Source: Timema cristinae
Taxonomy: Eukaryota > Arthropoda > Insecta > Phasmatodea > Timematidae
DNA: 64,000 nt
Reading direction: 5' to 3'
NCBI GenBank assembly: GCA_039000515.1
Contig: JBCFYV010009882.1
Coordinates: forward strand, 51,998,816 to 52,062,815
Position numbers and translations under genes: made by a program. The notes under the pieces are model-generated. The model saw nothing but the letters and a program-made list of their open reading frames with translations. It was not told the origin of the DNA and did no database searches. Below are positions 56,965 to 64,000 of the stretch, piece after piece (positions within the stretch are counted from its first letter, which is position 1; every line of letters begins with the position of its first letter).

Positions 56965-58399
56965 AAAATTAGAAAAATTTATAAGTTCTTCAGAGTTCTG
57001 CATAGAAACTTCTTATAAAATGTAGTTTATACTATTGTTTAGTAAAATACATAAAAAAAACTAGCTGCTATCAGTTGCCATTGGGGTTTAAGTGTAGGTT
57101 TTTATAAACATAATTACAAATACGCGTTAATAAAGCATGTTAAAGGACGCTTTTATATTTCATTCGTTAGGGAAAAAACATGTAAAATATTTTAAAATAT
57201 AGTTAACATAATGTGTGACAAATTATAACGATCAACTATTTTTATATTATGAATAATTTAAGCCTCTACGTACAAACGGATTAAAGTCTACATGTCAAAA
57301 ATAGCTCCGTGGTCGAATATACTAAGTGCAGGTCTTGTAAATTTTTGTTCCCGTTTCGATCATCGCCGGCAGGATTTTTTAATCCATATAATAATTATTT
57401 AATAAAATTGTAGTGACACTTAATTGAGACTACAATTTTATAAAAAAATATATTTTTTACAAGACATTGCTAATTTTGTATTTGGACTTTAAATGATTTC
57501 TTTTTAAATATTGCCGTGTCGATTATAATAAGAAATAAATAGGTATTACAAAAATTTAAGTAGTTTCCAAATAATTTCTAAATTTATTTTACTATTTAAA
57601 TAAAATGTCAATTCCTTGTAAAAAAACACAATTAAAAGCTAAAATTATTATTACTACTATGTGAGCTTTTCCTCACTCTCCTTTAATTACAAAAACTTTT
57701 CCCTTAAATTTATTTCTCTCGATTTCGTGGGTCACAAAATTATTTAGTTTAAAAGTTTATGCTTTTACTACTTAAAGATTTAATTTTTTAAAATCATAAT
57801 TTTACCCAGTTTCGTACGTTATTATATTATTGAGTTAGAGTAAAAGCATATGGTTTTTATAATTCTAGTGTATAATTTCAACAAACGATAAGTTTTCCCC
57901 CCTTTCATGGGTTATTGGGTTATAGGCTTTAAAAGTTATGGTTTCAATATATAAACATTTGTGTTCTTCTAGTAAATCTTTTATTTTGTTACATATTAAA
58001 TGTTTACCGGTTAAAAAGGTGTATTGTATGGTATTTCGACTACATTTTATGTGTTTATAAATATTTATTCTCACCATATTAGATCCTTAATTTTATTATT
58101 TTGCAATTTTGACTTAGGTTTCGTAATCAGCTATCTCAAAACCCCTAGGTACCAAGTTTCGTACAAAATGAATAACACTTTCATACTTTGGCCAGTTTCT
58201 ATGAATGTAGAACCGCCATAATAAGTTCACTATTTTTTTTTTTTTTCATTTCTCACTTTAGATTCGTAATCAGCGACCTTGAAAGCCCCTATGTACTAAA
58301 CTTAATACAAATCGCATAAAATGTTCGTATTTTGTTCAGCTTTTCGGGATTTGGCCTTAATGTGCGGCTCCTCAGTGTAGGTCTCAGAAAGAGAGATGC
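56965..58399. other. AT-rich sequence, weak internal duplication
   Basis: No gene is seen. At 58112-58170 and 58258-58320 similar words recur (TTCGTAATCAGC, AAACCCCTAGGTACCAAG versus AAAGCCCCTATGTACTAAA), a diverged duplication of about 145 bp. ORFs at 57865 and 58024 have no motif. Confidence 0.45.
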
Positions 58400-59560
58400 A
58401 GGGAATTGTCTGGTGGTATAGCGAAGTGTCCACCTAAATTATGCCAGGAACTTTGTTACAACTGCACTGATGTTGTTTACACACAGTACGGCTGCTCCAG
58501 AGATACCTCTCTCCATTAAACCGTTTGTAGCTGGGTGGTAGAATGTTATGAACTTTTATTTGATACCAAATTCAGAAAAGAAGTTTGAGAGCTCTGAGCA
58601 GGTAAATTGAGAACCATTGTCCAAGACAAATACGTGGAGAAGACAAAATTTAGCGAAAATAAATTGAGTAATCTAATCATTGTCATAGAAAATATATTTT
58701 TCACAGATTGAAAGTCAATCCACCTGCTGAAAACATAACTAATAGTAAGAAAATATATGCCTTTAAATGGGTATACATAATCTATGTGAAACCTTTCCAT
58801 GGGTTCTGAAGGACCACTTGTGGTAGGAGATCTTTAATTTTTTTTATCAGTTAGCTAGAAGGAAATTTCTAAATTATTTTTACAATTTCCGAATCTATTT
58901 TGGGCCACCACACATAACTTCGTGTCAATACTTTTATTTTCATTACTCCCATGTGTTCTTCGTGTAACTCTTAAACATTTCTGGATCTTAGACATGAGGT
59001 GTATACACTCACTGGCCCCAAAAAAAGACAACTAAGGGAAAATTAATATTCATCCTCCAGGTATTCCACCTATAACCAGGTTTCAGTGTAGCACTAATCT
59101 TAAGTGCTTGAATTATTTCCGTGGTTTCCTTTCCCCGGATCAAATTTTATTACTATCTCATTAGTGGTGACTGGTAGTAATTGTTTGGAATGGTAAAAAC
59201 TTCGATCCAAGTCAATGTCAAAATAATCAGTTGGACCCTGCAGAGGTAGACGTGATAAACAGTCTAAGTTCGCGTGTTCCACTCCTGGGTGATATTGAAT
59301 ATCATAATCGAATGCTTGAAGAAAAATAACGTACCTCTGGAGTCGTAAAGTGGACAAAATAGGAATACACTATATGGCCCAAAGATTGAACATAAGAAAC
59401 GATAGTAAAATATGAATTGATGGCCAAATGGATAGGCAAAATAATTTTTAACACTGATTATAATGCCACATGCTTCCTTTTCTATCTAGCCACACTTTCA
59501 ATCAATCTGGTTCAAGGTTCAACTGGCAAAGGCGATTGCTCTTTCAGTGCCATCACTCAT
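58400..59560 (-). pseudogene. Gypsy pol remnant: RNase H end and integrase core
   Basis: Right to left on the minus strand, DGTERAIAFASRTLN at about 59530 starts the RNase H end. It continues to LQRYVIFLQAFDYDIQYHPG and VEHANLDCLSRLPL at 59357-59240. A decayed integrase finger follows near 58900-59000 (KVWWPKID-like). The core is ERFHIDYVYPFKGIYFLTIS then YVFSRWIDFQSVKN at 58800-58690, with Tyr where the first catalytic Asp is expected. A remnant of the N-G-L-x-E-R block lies near 58510-58530. Many stops and shifts occur. LTRs were not found, and the right side runs into G-rich sequence and the assembly gap. Confidence 0.8.
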
Positions 59561-59599
59561 GCAATGCGATAATATGGTAGTAAGGGAGATTATGGTATT

Positions 59600-59841
59600 C
59601 GGGGACACCCATTAATCAAGAGTTTAATGGTTCCTGAGATGACACGATAGGTATGTTTATGTGAGATGGGGAGGTGGGGGGATGACTGAGAGATGTGATG
59701 GGGGGTTTAGGGGGTTCCTGAGGGGTGGAGGGTGTGGGAGGTGGGGATGAGAAGGGTTGGAGTACTCAGATGTGAGGGAGCACCTGGGTGAGGGGTGAAG
59801 GGGGAGACATATATATTTTTTTGGTGCAGGATACGAGGACA
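59600..59841 (+). repeat. G-rich low-complexity tract before the assembly gap
   Basis: The tract has many GGGG runs at short spacing (for example GATGGGGAGGTGGGGGGATG and TGATGGGGGGTTTAGGGGGT), enough for G-quadruplex folding. It ends at the N run. Confidence 0.8.
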
Positions 59842-59941
59842 NNNNNNNNNNNNNNNNNNNNNNNNNNNNNNNNNNNNNNNNNNNNNNNNNNNNNNNNNNN
59901 NNNNNNNNNNNNNNNNNNNNNNNNNNNNNNNNNNNNNNNNN
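59842..59941. other. Assembly gap (100 N)
   Basis: Exactly 100 N, the usual placeholder for a gap of unknown size. The true distance and the flanking order are therefore uncertain. Confidence 0.98.
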
Positions 59942-60706
59942 TTATGAAGTGATTAGGTAAGAATAATGTTTTTCAATTTTAAAATGAAAACCTCATTTGA
60001 GGCCTTATAGTTTGTATAAAGTTTTTGAGTCAAGGTCGCCTTATTCGTCCCATTTTAGGTCATTTCTTTCTTACAATATAAAAATATTGATATTAGCCGT
60101 ACATTATTCCAAACATTAAAACAATTACTTAGAATCGATTTAAGCTAACAAAGAAGAAGAAAAGAAAATTAAATGAAATATCAAAAAGTTCCATTCACTT
60201 AAGTGTATCTTTTGGCAGTTCTAGAACTATTTGGACACATTACTCTAAACTCCTTTAACATAAGTCATAACTTACCGTTCTTTATGACCACGTAAAAACT
60301 GTCTATGATGACCACAATTTACTTTAGGCCTGCTTCATAGGCTAGTAAATTTAACTTCAAACAATTTAACAAGATGTAGTTTTGATCACAAGTATCCATG
60401 GCCTATAAATGAAGTAAAACATAATATTGATGACATCAAGTAAAATAACACAACACACTTAATGGGACACTTTAAAATTGTTTGCCACATGGAAGTTTTG
60501 AACTTTTAAAAAATTAACTATTCAAAAGCTACAAACTTATTTGTATTAGTATCAACATGTATTGAAGTTTTAAGTACAAAGGTTGGCTTATACGATCTTT
60601 CCTAAATATAGGATTTATTCCAGAAAACAGTTCACTGTGCTACAATTTTTCTAAGGATTGTTATTTTCTAGGATTAGGACATAAATTCAATTCTTTTAAT
60701 AATGAG
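59942..60706. other. No recognisable feature
   Basis: AT-rich sequence to the right of the gap. No frame or repeat is supportable. Confidence 0.5.
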
Positions 60707-60963
60707 AGACCCGCCTCGGTGGCATAGTTGTCTAACGCGCTTGTCGTGTTGAGCTCAACTGCTGAGGACGGGGAGATCGATGTTTGAATTTCGGTCGGTG
60801 AACATGGGGTGGTTTTTCCTAAATGGTTTTCCACTCCCCCTCCATGCAAATGCGGGTTCACTTCCTCTAATTCAACTCCCCATTTCCTAAATCCATTGAC
60901 GTAATTAGTACTTATAGCGTATATACTGAACGGGTAGTAAGACACGGTGCTAAATAAAAAAAT
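60707..60963 (+). mobile_element. SINE-B copy 2 (full head)
   Basis: Starts ACCCGCCTCGGTGGCATAGT, including the A box GGTGGCATAGTTGTC, with the B box as GATGTTTGAATTTCGG. The body and tail match the copy at 8855: GTAGTAAGACACGGTGCTAA, then AATAAAAAAATAATAAT. The 9-bp target duplication AATAATGAG lies at 60698-60706 and 60964-60972. Confidence 0.93.
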
Positions 60964-60972
60964 AATAATGAG

Positions 60973-61750
60973 GGAAAAATTAATTTGCATCTAGATTATA
61001 AGATGTTAGACTGAGATTTAAATGCCACTAACAATGATTAATTTAATTTCTAGTCTACTTTTTCCAGTAAAATATCTCATGAGTGTTTCGTAGTACTAAA
61101 TAGTGTTAAAATCTTTTCTGTAAAAAGAGTAATTACCTATTTAATAATAAAGAAATTTGTCTCGATTTTAATAGAGCTAAAATGGTTATGTTCAACTATT
61201 TCCCATAAATGTTAAAGTTAATTTTGTGTTCAGTTTAATTAAAAGTAATTTTGTATGTTAAATAACACTCATGAGATAAAGTAACACTCATACCAAGTAA
61301 CACGCATGAGTTAAAGTGCAAATGGCTTCAAAAATGAAACCAGTTCAAGAAAATGTGAATGTTTATTGTTAAAGTCTACATAAATTACAATTCCTCACTT
61401 AGATACTGAAAATATAGATATAAAAGAACCTATACTAAAATTACAGAATTAAAAAAAAAAAAAAGTGGATGTTCATTGGGCTAGAGGTTTCTCACCTAGA
61501 TACTACAAATATAGTTTTAAAGAACGTACACATAATCAACAAAAATCTAAACTACAATATTCTCAGTCTGGTTTACTTCCGCTTGTAGACATCAATTACA
61601 CCTTCAAACTTATGGAAGTAAATATTCCCTTTCATTTTCAGTTAGGGCTGGGGTAACTTTCTAAGCACTTGGCTAAATTCGTTGTCATCTACTGTATATC
61701 ACTTTCATCCAATTTAGAAAAGTGTTATTTTCACCACAAGCATTCAGGAA
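60973..61750. other. No recognisable feature
   Basis: AT-rich. ATGAGTTAAAGT-like words (ACTCATGAGATAAAGTAACA, CATGAGTTAAAGTGCA) repeat around 61268-61320. The 63-codon ORF at 61465 has no motif. Confidence 0.45.
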
Positions 61751-61772
61751 CATCACTCTGATTTCTCCATCA

Positions 61773-63975
61773 TCATCCACCCGACTGACACACTTCGACA
61801 TACCGGAACTTAGTTCTTTTCCTAACTCCTAGAAACAAAACTTTGTTTCTACATTTACTTTCTTCAAATGAAGGTGCTTGAAGAATGGCATCTGGCTGAG
61901 CAGAGCTGAGTATCTCTTTTAAGTTCATGTCATCAGTTTCAGCAAACACAATGTCATCACCAGATTCACTGGAACTGTATACCTCTCTATATACAGAACG
62001 ACAAACCTTTTTGACTGCTGGTCCAGTTTGTTCATTCTGTGTTTTCCACTTGAGGTGACAGTGGCACAGTTCACCCTTTTCCCACTTGTTGTCCCCACAA
62101 AAACATGACAGTGGTCGATAGTAGAAATGGCTGCTCACATTTGCTGAAACCTGGTATTTTAAGGGTCCCTTGGACTACCTTCAGGTTCTTGGGTGTCATT
62201 TGTATCATTTGCTCTATTTCAGCTTGTGAAATGTAGTAAAGCACAACATCAGAATTCCTTTTCAGTATAGAAAATTATGATGGGGCATATGGAATATTGT
62301 TTCCACATGGTACGTAGTTGTTAGCAACTCTTTTTAATGCTCCACCTACACCATCTGCTGGTCCTTTGCCATGAGAGGACTCAAAGCATGACCATGTATC
62401 TCAGAAAAATCCATAGCTGAAAATACGAGTGGATAGTAAGAATTTTTTTTTTTGGCCGATATTGTGTTGATGTCCCATCTGAAAAGCAATGAAACATCAG
62501 GAAACTCGTCTTTTAGATATTTCATTATAGGATTTAGATGGGGCCCAAATGGCTTCTGAACCATGATCAAGCGACTCAGACACAGAAGAAAATGAGATTG
62601 TTTTTGTGCAGGACTTGCCTCCAACATACAACACTCTAGTGTGTATGGTAGCCTGCTTACAAGAAGCTCCAAAATGGTATGTTTGGATTTCTCTGGCCAA
62701 TTTGCAAGCATAGTTTCCAGAGAAATCAACAAGAATAACTGCCTCGTATTAATTCATGTTGTCTCTGCACATTCTAAAAGCCCTGTTTTGAGTTTTAATG
62801 TTAAATATGTGCCTTTTGAACTCTTTCAAGTCTGTTTGAAATCCATTTTGTAAGTTTTTAGCAGTTCCTTTCTCATCTCTTTTTGCTGTGACTTTAACAT
62901 CAATCAAAATTTTTTCTCCATCTTTAGTTTCCTCCCTCTTTTCTTTTATAGTAGCCCACTTTTTCCAACAAACTTCGTCATCTGGAACTACTACCACTTC
63001 TTGGATTGGCACATCCTTGTTTTGGCATGAAGGGCACAAATTATACACACACTGAAAGAGTTTTTGTCGCAAGTAATAAATTCACATAGACAATGTGGAT
63101 TTTCATCTTCTATCATCCAAAGCTGCTTCAATCTCTTGGCCTGGAATTTAATGTTAGCATGCTGTCTGCATAGGCATGCATCACATCCTATTTATGTGGG
63201 CTTGAGTACATAAAAGGGCTGGTACCTCGTAAATGTAGTAAATTAAATTTTAGTTCCCGTCTTTATGATAAATTTCTGATACGACAACTTCATAGGTGCA
63301 ACCAAAAACCATTTTTGTTTTTTTATTTTCCCTTGAGTAATTGTTTCCTTGACACCAACTGTGTTTCGACTAACATCATCACATAGAAAAAAAAATTGGA
63401 TTTTTTTTTGTTTTGTTTTTCTTTACCAATATATTCTGCTGCTAATCATTTTCTGTATGTTAGACCCATAGCTCTACTTGCTAGTCTTTGTAGACGATAC
63501 TTCTTAATTAATTTATCTGACATAATAGAACCTACATTTCTCTTATCACATCTATTTTTTGCCTCTTTGTATCTCTGCTGTAAGGACGAAAGTAAGGTAT
63601 TGTGGAATAGAAGTCTTCTAGCTATCTTCTTTACTGGTGTGTTGGGAGGCTTACGTTCAATATTTGGTCTGTAGGTTTCTTGAAGCATTTTTTTGTTTGT
63701 TTTTGACTTCAGAGTTAATTGGTTGTGCAGTGTCATTATCAGTGTCTCACTAATCTGTTTTAAAATCCTCTTATAGTACTTCTTGTATTTTAGTGCCTTC
63801 CTTTTTTCATTAGAAAGTTGTTCATTCAACTTTCCTAATTATTCTCTCAATTTCTTGTTCGCTCTCACACACTTTGACTTGTTGTGCAGTACAGTTCTAC
63901 GTCCTCGAGATTTGTTTCTAGAGCTAGAAGCAACAGTCTTGTGACTGATCTTGAACCGCAGGACTAGGACTCATT
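61773..63975 (-). pseudogene. Copy 1 of an uncharacterised multicopy gene family
   Basis: Right to left on the minus strand. A basic Lys/Arg-rich region (RKALKYKKYYKRILKQ) leads to KPPNTPVKKIARRLLFHNTL and QQRYKEAKNRCDKRN. Then come DDVSRNTVGVKETITQGKIK, RYQPFYVLKPT and CDACLCRQHANIKFQAKRLK (Cys-x-Cys-x-x-x-His). CPSCQNKDVPIQ and VCWKKWATIKEKREETKDG follow, then KEFKRHIFNIKTQNRAFRMC. A TAA stop at 62749-62751 is followed by VILVDFSGNYACKLAREIQT and HFGASCKQATIHTRVLY. After a shift near 62540 come FQMGHQHNIGQKK and ESSHGKGPADGVGGALKR, and an acidic Ser-rich C-terminal part ends at 61773. Several stops and frameshifts occur, so it is probably inactive. The 5' end may extend beyond the window. 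The function is unknown. Confidence 0.72.
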
Positions 63976-64000
63976 AAATGTGAACATTACAAATCATACA
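63976..64000. other. Right edge of window
   Basis: Too short to interpret. It may be upstream sequence of the multicopy-family gene. Confidence 0.3.

Noticed and set aside
1..64000. CRISPR arrays, bacterial operons, ribosome binding sites, rRNA
   Set aside because: The window is eukaryotic. No regularly spaced identical repeats with unique spacers and no rRNA segment were seen.

Overview
This is a eukaryotic, AT-rich, repeat-dense window. It reads as an insect genome. The spliced host gene, tRNA-derived SINEs with (TAA)n tails, R1-clade and RTE-like LINEs, Gypsy, hAT, pogo/Tigger and Polinton-type remnants all fit an arthropod. The antisense reading of one SINE family (SINE-B here) resembles a peptide I remember from many predicted proteins of stick insects, genus Timema. 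That is recall only and needs a search. There is no bacterial operon or CRISPR array. A 100-N assembly gap lies at 59842-59941.

Region 1 (about 1-33.8 kb, minus strand) is the host gene for Ku80 (XRCC5), the DNA-end-binding subunit of the non-homologous end-joining heterodimer. Six coding exons (33710-33826, 24938-25158, 14104-14235, 4437-4578, 3997-4137, 1943-2114) join in one open frame with consistent phases at GT-AG junctions. They give about 308 residues of the vWA and early beta-barrel domains. The first coding exon is not identified and the 3' exons lie beyond the left edge. The large introns are filled with nested transposons. The 4579-14103 intron holds a 1.8-kb non-autonomous hAT element with an 8-bp target duplication and a 5'-truncated R1-clade LINE. 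The 14236-24937 intron holds a broken Gypsy, an RTE-like LINE, three SINE-A copies and a decayed copy of an uncharacterised multicopy gene family. The 25159-33709 intron holds a Gypsy integrase, a spliced hAT transposase relic, a pogo/Tigger remnant, a foldback MITE and a tandem/inverted array of tRNA-like units.

Region 2 (33.8-47.9 kb) has no confident gene. It carries SINEs and tRNA-like SINE heads, a 53-bp tandem repeat, two copies of a repeat built on a 15-bp TTAGGTC motif, G-rich degenerate repeats and two weak exon candidates on the minus strand.

Region 3 (47.9-57 kb, plus strand) is a decayed Polinton/Maverick-type (virus-like) gene cluster: degenerate repeats, a TATA box, a small gene with a recognisable GT-AG intron but several stops, an intact-looking 159-codon ORF, a protein-primed-type DNA polymerase B broken by stops, frameshifts and a 2.9-kb insertion and lacking its palm core, then a fragment of another uncharacterised ORF. 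Region 4 (57-64 kb) has a third Gypsy fragment, G-rich sequence next to the gap, a second SINE-B and a better-preserved but still broken copy of the same multicopy gene family found at 21.3-23.1 kb. The points most worth following are that paired family, the covarying hairpin tail shared by three SINE groups, the tRNA-like inverted array and the Polinton-like relic.
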